DNA of 64,000 nucleotides from Adiantum capillus-veneris (Eukaryota > Streptophyta > Polypodiopsida > Polypodiales > Pteridaceae): contig CM043957.1 in the NCBI GenBank assembly GCA_014529385.2, positions 89,370,881-89,434,880 of the forward strand. The letters run 5' to 3'. Below the pieces are notes generated by a model. It was not told where the DNA came from, searched no databases, and saw only the letters and a program-made list of their open reading frames with translations. Below are positions 44,070-54,033 of the stretch, piece by piece (the stretch's first letter is position 1; every line of letters starts with the position of its first letter). The translations under genes and the position numbers were made by a program.

Positions 44070-44290
44070 ATTCTTCACATCTCAACTGCATTTGATTTGT
44101 CATTTCACTTATTGATACTCTCATTTTAACTTTTGTTATATATTTTGCAACGTTTATCCCTCTTCTTATGAGCAATGGCTCCATTCTTCACATCTCAACT
44201 ACATTAGATTTGTCATTTTCACTTATTGATACTCTTAGTTTAACTCTTGTTATATATTTTGCAGATGTTTATCCCTCTTCTTATGAGCAA
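44070..44290 (+). repeat. 113 bp tandem duplication over an intron end and exon start
   Basis: The segment ATTCTTCACATCTCAACT...CTTATGAGCAATGG occurs at 44,070 and again at 44,183, 113 bp apart. Each copy contains the end of the intron and the first bases of exon 2. Copy 1 has TTTTGCAAC where copy 2 has TTTTGCAGA, so only the second has a usable AG acceptor. Confidence 0.85.
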
Positions 44291-45047
44291 TGGGAGCCTG
44301 TGGAGTGCATAATAGGCCTCTTCCTTATCGTTCATGTCCACATTGGTTCTCTACAACAGTATTCAAAGAGAACCAACAAAAGCCTGGCTGATGAAGGAAT
44401 ATTTTTCTATGACCACTTCTACCAACTCTGCCCAGGGAATAAGAATGGCATTGTTGGTGAAAGTGCCTCTATCAACCGGCTGGAACACTATGGACTGGCC
44501 AGTTCCTGAGGGAACAATGGTGGAGGCAATGCGAAGTAAGCTCTACAAGGATATACAGAGGTCTCTACGTAGCTCTATTCCCACCAAACTGGTTAGAATT
44601 GCAAACTTTTGTCCTGCTGCACTGTTCATAGAGTTGTTTCATAACTACAATATACGTGTTATGAAAACTATGTTCATGTGCAAGTCATTTCAGCAGTCAA
44701 CCTGTGTCAAACTTCTTGACAGAGGATGGTATGTAAAGGAAGAGATTGGCATACGGTGTGAGGTCGCGCTTGACACTCTAGTTGTCAACTACATGATTGC
44801 AAGCCAATCACTATTAGTCTCCTTTTGGTATATGCGATCAAAAATGCTCAGAGGTAAGTACATTCCTATGGACCAGGTTTCTACAGGTTTGGAAGATAAT
44901 CCTGCTGTGGATGTGGAAGTGTTTGATAAAGAGCATGGCTTAATGTTGGTGGTTACAATAAGGGATCTATGCAATCTTCTACAGTTGCGGCACGACATAA
45001 TTGAAGAGTCAATGGACAGGGACCTTTCAGATTTTTCCTTTTTCTGA
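44265..45047 (+). pseudogene. Unrecognised gene, exon 2, with a frame change
   Basis: After the acceptor TATATTTTGCAG the exon continues the frame of exon 1 (VYPSSYEQWEPVECI) and reaches TGA at 44,507. A second frame, open since 44,334, carries coding-like sequence to 45,047 (PVPEGTMVEAMRSKLYKD, then FHNYNIRVMKTMFMCKSF and an acidic C-terminus). A one-base shift somewhere between 44,334 and 44,507 would join them. No known domain is apparent. Either the gene is broken or another small intron lies here. Confidence 0.45.
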
Positions 45048-45257
45048 GCTGGCCATAAGCTAATGCGGCGTAGGGAGAAAGATATTTTGTGCAAAGAGTT
45101 GGATGGCCGGGTTGAAATAGTATCAATGTAACAGAGATTCTTGTGAACCCACGTGTATATGAGTGACTTTCAATACATGAAGTTTTTTTGAGCTCATTTG
45201 TCAATTGTGGTCTATGAATATAAGTGTTCTTGAAATACATTTCTTTAGTCATTGCCA

Positions 45258-45258
<1 letters not shown>

Positions 45259-45307
<49 letters not shown>
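45259..45307. repeat. (CT)n microsatellite between convergent genes
   Basis: A CT run between the 3' ends of the unrecognised plus-strand gene and the minus-strand fusion gene. Confidence 0.95.
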
Positions 45308-45310
<3 letters not shown>

Positions 45311-45403
45311 GTAAGGCAACACAAAGACATGATAGAAGAGTCATCTTAATTCATTAGAAAGTACAAACTTGTCTGCCGTGAACAATGGACTGAGATACAA
45401 TTT

Positions 45404-48396
45404 CTATAAGTATGGAATCAAAATGTCTTCAAGGTAAAAATCAAAGGTATGCCCTGCAAAAGAGGGTGGTGAGATAGTTGTTCCTGGTGGATTTAGGTCT
45501 CCCTTTTCAAGAGTATCATCAATCAGTAGTGTATTATTTGCATCAAAGGGCACATCGATTTGGCTGAACGGTTTGTACAAAAGATGTAAGTTGGGTTTTT
45601 TAGGGTGGTAGTGGCCATCGATGGTAACGCATCTTCTCTGATCATACAAAAAGGAAAAATCTCCCGTATGAACACCGGATACAACGCAAACTATTCTAAC
45701 TAGTGGCAACAAGTTTTGCGATTGCACTAAAGACCATACGGCAACTCTGAAGCGCGGAAGAAGAAACTGAATAAATTCTTTTGTTCCTGGACGAACCACA
45801 ACTCGACGAGTACCCATCCAAAATGTTTGCAAATCCTCGTAGGTGTCTGTTATACCCAGAGGCATGCGCATCAACATCAGTCCATTGATGTCCAAGATAA
45901 TCAACCTCTGCAAAAGTTGACAAGTACATATAAGTAGTTAGAAGCTGAAAATATTTTTCCATACTTGAATAGACATTACCGGAACAACTGTATCTATAGG
46001 TAGCAAGGGTCCATATTGGGTCTCTATAGTGTTGTTGTTGTTGTTGCTATCCTTTGCTTTTGCTTCGTCGTTGTAGTCATCATTCTCATCTTCATCAAGG
46101 GTCTCCCCCATGGCTCTTTGTGCCCCATCAATTTTCTTGTCTTCCATGGTTTCCTCCAAGGTCTTTTCCTCACCCTCCGTTGACCGGCTTGCCTCATCCA
46201 TATCCTTTTGGGGCTCCTCCATTGGCCGGATTGCCTCATCCATAGACCTGCTTTCCTCATCCATGCTTGCTTGCTTTTGGGGATCCTCCTGAGACTGGAT
46301 TGCCTCATCCAGGGTTTCCTCCATGGGCTTTTTTGGCTCCTCCACTGGACTCCTTGCCTCTTTCATTGTCTCCTCCATAAGCCCCTCTGCTTGTACACTA
46401 GCACCTTGCGTATCCTCGTTTGGCCTTTCTGCATCCTCAGACCTTTCATCTTTGGCTGGTATGACCCCCTCGGCCCATTGTGGTTCCACCGTGTCTGATG
46501 TAGGGGCTTGTGGTGGTGGCTCATCACTTATTGTCATATCGATTGTAGGGTCGTCCAAGCAGCTATCTTTAGCTTCTAATACTCTGGGGTTCGACATAGT
46601 GAGTAGGTGGTGTATTAGAGTTGCCCGATATCTTTGCAAATAATCATATGTGTAGTTCTCCACAACACTCTGCAAAATTGAAAGACCACATGGTGAGAAG
46701 TCTTGTATAAAGAAAACCAAAACTGACTGAATGCATTGCCAAATGGTTACCTTAGTCATGAAAGGTTGTAATGCAAAGTAGCTTTGCAGGACATATTCTG
46801 CATGGAGAAGACATCTCCAGTCTTGTATTAGAGTTGCCTGATATCTTTGCAAATAATCATATGTGTAGTTCTCCACAGCACTCTGCAAAATTGAAAGACC
46901 ACATAGTGAGAAGTCTTGTATAAAGAAAACCAAAACTGACTGAATGCATTGCCAAATGGTTACCTTAGTCATGAAAGGTTGTAATGCAAAGTAGCTTTGC
47001 AGGACATATTCTGCATGGAGAAGACATCTCCAGTCGCAAGAAGTTGCATCGGTTTGATTTGGTACAGGCACATCTTTGATTGGGGCCTTGTATAGTTCGT
47101 ACCTTCCACATAGCTTGCCATAAGCAAGCAATAATCTCTTTACACAACTGCATAAAAGAGTATCAGGATGTTAGCTTGAGGCTTTCAAATTTAGATGGAT
47201 ATCCATAAGAAACACTTTCTGATACATAACACTTACATCCTAATTTTAGGGTGGGTTCCTTTTATTGAATTGAACACCCATACTGTTGGCTGGTCAACAT
47301 CAAGGCATATGAGACTCCAGTGGTGGTTGTTCTCATAAGGAAAGATGATGACGGTTACTTCCAGCATAGCATAGTGGAGAAACCAACTTTCGAATGTGCC
47401 AGATGGAGTGTTCTTCTGTCTAATAATCACAAACATTTGTGGTCAAGAAGAAACACCTCCGTGTGGGTGTGCGGTGGAAGTTGACTTTTGATCAAACTGC
47501 AAGGAGTGTACCTGATTTAGTACACCTATCATTTGAGTTTTCAAAGTTAGCAAAATATTAAAACTTACTTAAGACAAATGTAGATAATTGTATCTGTTAT
47601 CTGAGCATCTGGATCCAGCAATATATTAACATCCACTGTATCTAGAGCCAGCTTTCTGGCTCCATCTATAAATGGTATCTCTGCAAGCAAACCATCCTTC
47701 ATTGAAAGTAGAGTATCTTTGTTGCTGGCATCTATGGAGCCAGTCACATTGCATTCTCTTTGCGTATGGGACTCCACTGCTGCTTTAGTTTTCTCCTTAA
47801 GTTCTGCTTCCCTTATGTCTTCTGTTTGGCAAGGAGCCGTCTCTGCCCTTGCCCTTGTATTAACATCATGTGTGACATCTACAATAGTGACTTGTGGCAA
47901 TAGTTCAGGGGGGTATAGCAAAATTTTCCCTCATTTTCTTATCCCTGCAGTCATTGGGTACCAGGAGTTTGTCATACCTCCACCTTACCCTTTTTAGTGT
48001 CTCGCTATCTTTGTCTATTACAGTCACCCTGTGGGCATGGGCTACTACAATGGTCATGTCACTGAAGTATTCAAGCAGGAAGTCCTCTGCTGCTTCCTGT
48101 AGAGCCATCAGTGCAACCACTTTCCACCTTTTAGTGCCCCAGGTCTCTTCCTCACAAATGGACCTCACCATCCTCTGGAAGGGCAGTTTTGGTATGCACA
48201 AATCAACACATTTCTGCACCTTCTTGATTTCTCTGAAAATTCCCATGCAGCTCTGTATTTTCTTCATCCTTGGACCTTTCAAAATCTTACTTGGTTTTCC
48301 AGGTCTCTTCTTTGGGGTTGCAGATCTGCTACTTGCCTTAGCTGCTGACCTTGGTCCCTGGCCCCCCTTTCTTGCAGTGGCCTTTGTTCTAGCCAT
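45404..48396 (-). CDS. Histone H3-like / Ulp1 (C48) protease / FCP1-SCP phosphatase-like fusion gene
   Basis: I join six minus-strand exons with GT-AG introns: 48,396-47,569, 47,419-47,237, 47,147-46,964, 46,882-46,751, 46,669-45,980 and 45,907-45,404. Residues 1-150 are a divergent histone H3 (tail starting MARTKATARK, fold with KLPFQRMVR and ALMALQEAAEDFL). After a 120-residue linker comes an Ulp1/SENP-type cysteine protease with NHHWSLICLD (His), WVFNSIKG (Asp position occupied by Asn), and VPNQTDATSCDW (Gln and Cys). An acidic linker with EEP/MDEA repeats and a poly-Asn run follows. The end is an FCP1/SCP-like phosphatase domain (LIILDINGLML, VVVRPGTKEFIQF, NTLLIDDTLEK). All phases agree and the total is 839 residues, provided that one base of a six-G run (47,908-47,913) is an error or recent insertion. 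As read, H3 ends in TGA at 47,905. Confidence 0.7.
46610..47035 (-). repeat. 213 bp in-frame tandem duplication inside the fusion gene
   Basis: Positions 46,610-46,822 and 46,823-47,035 are two near-identical 213 bp copies (71 codons). Each contains the piece DWRCLLHAEYVLQSYF next to the protease Cys, an 81 bp intron (GTAACC...TTTTGCAG), and the exon start VENYTYDYLQRY. The intron is itself a multiple of three with no stop, so retained or spliced forms both stay in frame. The upper copy carries the catalytic Cys context. The lower copy repeats the residues after it. Confidence 0.9.
47569..48396 (-). CDS. Exon 1 of the fusion gene: divergent histone H3 domain and linker
   Basis: The ATG at 48,396 gives ARTKATARK, which keeps the first nine residues of the H3 tail except Q5A, including positions K4 and K9. 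The tail then diverges. The fold follows with an alpha-N helix (FREIKKVQKCVDLCI), KLPFQRMVRSI, loop 1 (about one residue longer than H3), ALMALQEAAEDFLLEYF and AHAHRVTVIDKDSETLKRVR. Histone H3 forms the core of the nucleosome. Here a loss of strict conservation suggests a specialised or decaying role. The H3 frame closes at 47,905, while the frame starting in the C-run continues to the donor at 47,568. Confidence 0.75.
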
Positions 48397-48419
48397 CCCA
48401 CTGTATACAAATAGAAGAG

Positions 48420-48442
48420 TGTCTCTCTCTTTCTCTCTCTCT

Positions 48443-48511
<69 letters not shown>
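48420..48511. repeat. (CT)n microsatellite just upstream of the fusion gene start
   Basis: Interrupted CT runs begin about 25 bases upstream of the minus-strand ATG at 48,396 and would be a GA-rich 5' untranslated region or promoter on that strand. GA-rich promoters are common in plants (GAGA-type), so a regulatory role is possible. Confidence 0.85.
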
Positions 48512-48514
<3 letters not shown>

Positions 48515-48615
48515 TTTTCACTAACGGCGCGAAGGCGTGTTTTATCGTCATAAAATTCTTTCACGCGCGCAGTTAGTGATGAGATAAGTTTTGGTGAGAG
48601 AGAGGGAGAGTTTTG

Positions 48616-48617
<2 letters not shown>

Positions 48618-48671
<54 letters not shown>

Positions 48672-48673
48672 GA

Positions 48674-48724
<51 letters not shown>
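48618..48724. repeat. Self-complementary (GA)n(CT)n block
   Basis: About 55 bp of GA repeats (one CGAGAG break) run straight into about 50 bp of CT repeats near 48,674. The whole is an almost perfect inverted repeat able to fold into a long hairpin. It lies in the upstream region of the minus-strand fusion gene. Further CT (48,771-48,807) and CA (48,823-48,864) runs follow. Confidence 0.9.
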
Positions 48725-48726
<2 letters not shown>

Positions 48727-48763
48727 CCCTGTCTCCACCTATTTCTCCCTCTCTGTAACACAC

Positions 48764-48809
<46 letters not shown>

Positions 48810-48909
48810 AATCAGACCAAAACACACACACACACACACGCACACACACACACACACACACACATAGACACTCTCCCTCTCTCTCACTCATTCTCTTTGC
48901 CTCTCCACA

Positions 48910-49117
<208 letters not shown>

Positions 49118-49294
49118 TGAAAGCATGTATAGGTGTCCTGGAAAGTAATGTCAAGGACATTGCTTTTTTGCGCTTAAAAGTGGGTGTTTTAAAAGTGCTT
49201 CAAATCTTAAAAAGAATATCACTCTCCTAAGGTACGTCAATTAAGTCTCCTAACGTACCACAATTAATGAGACTAAATGTAATTTACTCCTGAA

Positions 49295-49519
49295 CGTTGG
49301 ATTATTGTCCGCCTCTTCTTTCCCGCTACAACCTGTCTGAGCTTTCTCTCTACTTTGAGTTTTCTTTGTCTCTGAGATCTCTCTTGGAGCTCTATCTAGC
49401 TCCTCTTTGTCTCTCTCACAGAGCTCTTGCTGAGCTTTCTGTATCGCTCAGCCCCCCCCCCCCCCCCCCCCCTCTCTCTCTCTCTCTAAGAATGGCTCCT
49501 CTTGTGTCTGAGCTCGTTC

Positions 49520-49566
<47 letters not shown>

Positions 49567-49630
49567 CTCTTTCTCTAGCTCTCACGAACTCTATCTCTAT
49601 AGGTTCCTCTTCTACTTGATGATTCTTGAG
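49295..49630 (+). promoter_or_regulatory. CT-rich leader of the second transposase gene (possible 5' exon)
   Basis: The stretch has a C homopolymer of about 21 bases (49,452-49,472), CT runs (49,473-49,487 and 49,525-49,562) and ends in GATTCTTGAG|GTATGT, a good splice donor. Paired with the acceptor ATTTCTTGTAG at 49,741 this gives a 111 bp intron just before the ATG at 49,768. A non-coding first exon is therefore plausible. Confidence 0.4.
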
Positions 49631-49767
49631 GTATGTAAACACTTATTATGCTTTGTTAGTATCTTGCTAATTAGTGCAAGAGTGTCATGTATTAATTAAA
49701 AGTATAGCGTGTAGTTATGATTTGTATTGTATTTCTTGTAGAGCAATCCTTTGAAAGTACTGCAACA

Positions 49768-50502
49768 ATGGAGCACAGTGAAGAACTGTCTATCAGCTCA
49801 TCGTCATTGAGTAGAGAAGCTCAACTTCAGCGCAAAAAATTAATGAGGGAATATTGGGCTGCTCAGAAACAAAAGCAACGTAAGGCAACGGTCAACTTTG
49901 TGACGGAAAGCAATACGGGGGAGATGGATGAAAGAAAGAAACGAAGGATATGTCAATCTATGGTACAACACTTTGATACATTAACCGTGGGAATGGATGC
50001 AAGTGTTAGGAAGGAAATCTTTGATGAACTTCTTCAACATCCTTGCTTCCTTACTATGCAAAGTAAATCCAAAGAGTTGGAAGCAATTATGCTGAGAAAC
50101 ATCCGCAACACTTTGAATCATGTGAAGGTCCCAAGATCTTCAGACGAGTTTTTTGTGAAGAAATCAGCAATGATGATGTTGGTGAATGGTGGGAGCAAGG
50201 AGCAAAACACTGACATGATCATACCGCAAGCTGCCAAGCTTATGGGGATCCACAAAAGAAACTTATATTCAGCCAAACATCACTAAATAGTGTCAAGTGA
50301 ATCCGATGGTTCGTTCCCTGCATCTGCATGTCATAGAGATGATGCACGGAGAACTCACATCACTCAAACTGTTAAAGACATAGTCTTTCAATTTTGGACG
50401 GATGAGACGAGGGTGTCCCCCAACAAGAAAGATGTTTGCAGTAAGAGACCAGCTAGATGTTCGTATGTAAAGCATCCAATCCACCTTCTTGAGGAGCCTC
50501 AG
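49768..50502 (+). pseudogene. Second DDE-type transposase-like gene, N-terminal exon
   Basis: The frame starts at ATG 49,768 and runs 245 codons to the donor CAG|GTAATT at 50,503, with one in-frame stop (TAA at 50,284). The N-terminus is charged and helical (REAQLQRKKLMREYWAAQKQ) and the second half contains a region with RTHITQTVKDIVFQFWTDETRVSPNKKD. The latter resembles the start of a widespread family of RNase H-fold proteins in plants and animals that carry FSDG-type and HGKG-type motifs. The match is by motif memory. Confidence 0.6.
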
Positions 50503-52782
50503 GTAATTGATATATATTTTTAGCACTTTTTATTGGTGCTACAACTCATATTCCTGCTACAACATTATGTTTCTATACCTCTTTTTATTGGTGCTACAAC
50601 TCATTACTGCCACAACATTATGTTTCTATACTTCTTTTTATTATTGCTACAGCTTGTTTTGGTGTTTTGCACCACTTTCTAGTGGTGCTGCAACATTAAA
50701 AAGTGGTGAAACATTACTATACTGGTCTCTAATTGTATCTGAACCACTTCTAAAATTTGATCAATAGTTCTAAATGTTTTTGAAGAACTTTTACTTGTGT
50801 TTCCACACCACTTTTTAGTGTGTTTGAACCAGTTTTTAATGTTTTGCAGCAGGTTTTAATGTTTAAGAAACAATTTTTACTAGAAATGCACCAACGCTTC
50901 ACCGTAAACCCTACAAAGTGGTGTTCACCCACTGAAAAGTCTTGTTTACCCAATGCTAACAGACGTGTTTTACAAACTCGTAGGGGTGTTACAGGTGCAA
51001 ACGTTTTTGGTGGTGCAGCTCACTTTTTCCAAGTGATGTAGTAGCTTTTAGTCATGGTGCAACAGTTATAGTAGTGCCATAAACTTTTTACTGCTGCTGC
51101 ACGAATGGTGCCCACCACCTTACCAAAACCATATTAGTGGAGTTTGAACACTTACAAGTGCTATCACACCACAATGAAGCGGTGCACACAACACTTACAC
51201 GTATAAAAACCACTTTCACGTGGTGTCTGACCGCATTCAAGTGGTGAGAAGCCACTTTCATGTGCTAAGTCACTACATTAGTCCATCACTCCATGCAAGT
51301 GGTGAGGCACCACTCCCAAGTGGTGTGACACCACTTTCAAGTAGTAGCTAAAACCTTGTCACTGCAATCAAGCGGAAGTTCCCGCTTTCAAGTGGCCAGA
51401 CACCGCATTCAAGTGACAAGAAAACGCGTTAAAGTGGTGACTGCCCACTTTGAACTAGTTTCTCACCACTCTCAAGTGGTCATCAAGTGGTGAGACACCA
51501 CTTTCATGTGCAAAGTACTACGTTAGTCCTCACTCCATCCAAGTGGTGAGACACCACTCCCAAGTGGTGAGACACCACTTTCAAGTGGCCAAACACCGCA
51601 TTCCAATGACTTGAATCGGCGTTCAAGTGGTGACTGCCCACTTTGAACTAGTTGCTCACCATTCTCAAGTGGTCATCAAGTGGTGAGATACCACTTTCAA
51701 GTGATAGCTTAAACCTTGTCATTGCAATCAAGCGGCGAGCTCCTGCTTTCAAGTAACCAGAATCAGCGTTCAAGTGGTGACTGCCCACTTTGAAGTAGTT
51801 GCTCACTAATTTCAAGTGGTCGTCAAGTGGTGAGACACCACTTTCATGTGCTAAGTCACTACGTCAGTCATCACTCCATGCAAGTGATGAGGCACCACTC
51901 CCAAGTGGCAAGACACCACTTTCAAGTGGTAGCTAAAACCTTGTCACTGCAATCAAGCGGCAAGTTCTTGCTTTCAAGTGGCCAGAAACCACATTCAAGT
52001 GACCAGAATCCGCGTTCAAGTGGTGACTGCCCACTTTGAGCTAGTTGCTCACCAATCTCAAGTGGTCATCAAGCACTTTTCACAAGAGCTCCTCCACTTC
52101 CAAGTTGTGTTGGACCACTATCTAGTTCTGATGTTGGTCTATCGCCTAGTATTTTGTCCCTCCCAGCTACTTTTTAAGTGCTAGATTTTAATTGGTGACT
52201 GCCCACTTTGAACTAGTCGCTCACCACTCTAAAGTGGTCATCAAACACTTTTCACAAGAGCTCCTCCACTTTCAAGTTGTGTTGGACTACTATCTAGTGT
52301 TAATGTTGGTCTGTCGCCTAGTATTTTGTCCCTCCCAACTACTTTTTAAGTGCTAGTTCTGAACTTCCCCAGAACTTTCAATTCCTTACTCACCACTTTT
52401 TAATCGTTGCCCACCATATTCAAGCAGTGCACACCATTTTTCATTGGCGGTTCATCACCGTCAAGTGGTTTGAATTCACTTTTAAGTCGTACCAAACCAC
52501 TTTTTAGTTACGCTGAATACTGTTTCTCACCACTATTAAGTTGTCCTCACACAACCTCTTAATATTCTACCTTTTTGTATGGTTACTAGTTTCTACACTA
52601 ATTTGTATTTGTGGTACATTATTTTCACAGGTAAAACAATACTACTGAATGTATCATTACTAGTTTTTATTGGTGCACACCAGTTTTTAGTGATATAGAA
52701 TCACTTTTTAATGTTTTGAAACAATTTAACCAGTTTTGAATGCTAAGTTTATTTTTAACATTTGTATACATGTATATTGCAG
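50503..52782 (+). repeat. 2.28 kb intron filled with CACCACTT/AAGTGGTG palindromes
   Basis: Between a phase-0 donor (50,503) and a phase-0 acceptor (TATATTGCAG, 52,782) the sequence is crowded with CACCACTT, AAGTGGTGAG and the joined palindrome CCACTTTCAAGTGG. Larger blocks recur: CCTTGTCACTGCAATCAAGCGG near 51,355, 51,716 and 51,941, and GTGGTGACTGCCCACTTTGAA near 51,436, 51,626, 51,775, 52,018 and 52,191. Both flanking exons belong to one transposase frame, so the array is intronic. No protein is supported inside it. Confidence 0.85.
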
Positions 52783-54033
52783 GTGGAGATTTATTTAAGA
52801 TTCAAAACAAAGTTTGCAGATATTCAAATTTCGCAACGTTGCTTCGAGTCTATGAAACCGTTCTTTGTCCAAAAATTGAGGGATCGCTACACCTACTGTT
52901 GTATTGTGCATGTACAAATGATTTTCCTTAAAGAGGCAGTAAATCACATGCGGTCTCGAAGTTTTGATCTTCATGGTTCTTGCTGCATGTGCAACTGCCC
53001 TATATGCCTTCATCATGATGAAGTTGTCAACCATGGATGTCTTGCATACAAAAAATGCAAGTATGAGTACCACTTCACTGTTGGAGTCTATACTCTGCCC
53101 TATACTTGCAGAACATAGTTTCCATAGCTACCAATGCTTAATGGGAACATGCAATGCATGCGGTGTAGGTAATATTCAGATCTGTCAAGAGAAGAAGTTG
53201 AGCAGAGTAAGCAAGTATCTGTGAAGTTTTTTGAAAATATAGTGGGTGCTACTGGATTAAACAATGAAGCTAGAAAGAGCACTGTGAAAGACATTTTCCA
53301 CAAGAAAATGCTGCCTAGAGAACTTTTGTGAGTGTACCAAGACCACTTGAAGAAGTATGTCACTCACAATTTTATATTTAGGTGGCAAGCACAAGAGTTC
53401 AAGGACTGCATTTCTTTGTTTCCACATGATGTGGTTGTCTCCGTCGTTGACTTTGCAGAGAACTACTCCTTCAAGGAGCAAAATGAGATCTAGTCAATGC
53501 ATTGGTACACTAAGCAGGTCACTATCTTTGTCCTGATTACTTATTTCCGCATCGCATCAGGTGCAATAAAGAAGACCATGCACTTTTTTGTCTCAAATGA
53601 TAAACAACATGACACCTAATTTGTGCAACATGCTTTTCTCTTACATGCTCAATGGTTGAGAGATCAAGGGCTAAGCTTTAAAAAACATTGGGTTTGGTCA
53701 GATGGCGCAGCTTCACAATTTAAAGCAAAGCGACCGTTTTACTTTGTTGCTAGATATTGGAGCCTTACTGGCATGGAAATGAATTGGAATTTTTTTTGCT
53801 CAGGACATGGAAAGGGGGAACATGATGGGGCTGGGGGTGTCATTAAAAGGGCTCTAACTCATGAGCAATTGAAGCAAAATAGCGTGCGGTTGACTTGTGT
53901 TGTTGAAGTTGTCTCTTTTTTGAGAATGCATCTTAGTACTGAAGCAACTGCTATGTATGACAAGCAAAAGAGGGAGGTTAGTAGGGTGTTCTGGGAGGTC
54001 AAGCTAGGCGATGTTCAACGATCCCATCAATGA
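52783..54033 (+). pseudogene. Second DDE-type transposase-like gene, catalytic part, broken
   Basis: The exon continues the upstream frame (VEIYLRFKTKFADIQISQRCFESMKPFF), contains Cys-rich knuckles (CCMCNCPICLHH; CLMGTCNACG) and then a catalytic core. Candidate acidic residues are in VVDFAENYSF, HWVWSDGAASQFK and CSGHGKGEHDGAGGVIKRA. A frameshift lies near 53,090. Stops in the core frame are TGA 53,329, TAG 53,491 and TAA 53,617. The C-terminal helix (EVSRVFWEVKLGDVQRS) is followed by unrelated retroelement sequence from about 54,020. By family knowledge this is a transposon-derived protein, and this copy is dead. Confidence 0.7.

Noticed and set aside
46054-46643. Plus-strand ORFs of 60-106 residues opposite the acidic linker of the fusion gene
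   Set aside because: They are shadows of the EEP/MDEA-rich minus-strand exon. The minus-strand frame has domains on both sides and matching splice sites.
47980-48396. Histone domain as the centromeric H3 (CENH3)
   Set aside because: Loop 1 is only about one residue longer than in ordinary H3 and the tail start is H3-like. Fusion to a protease also argues against it.
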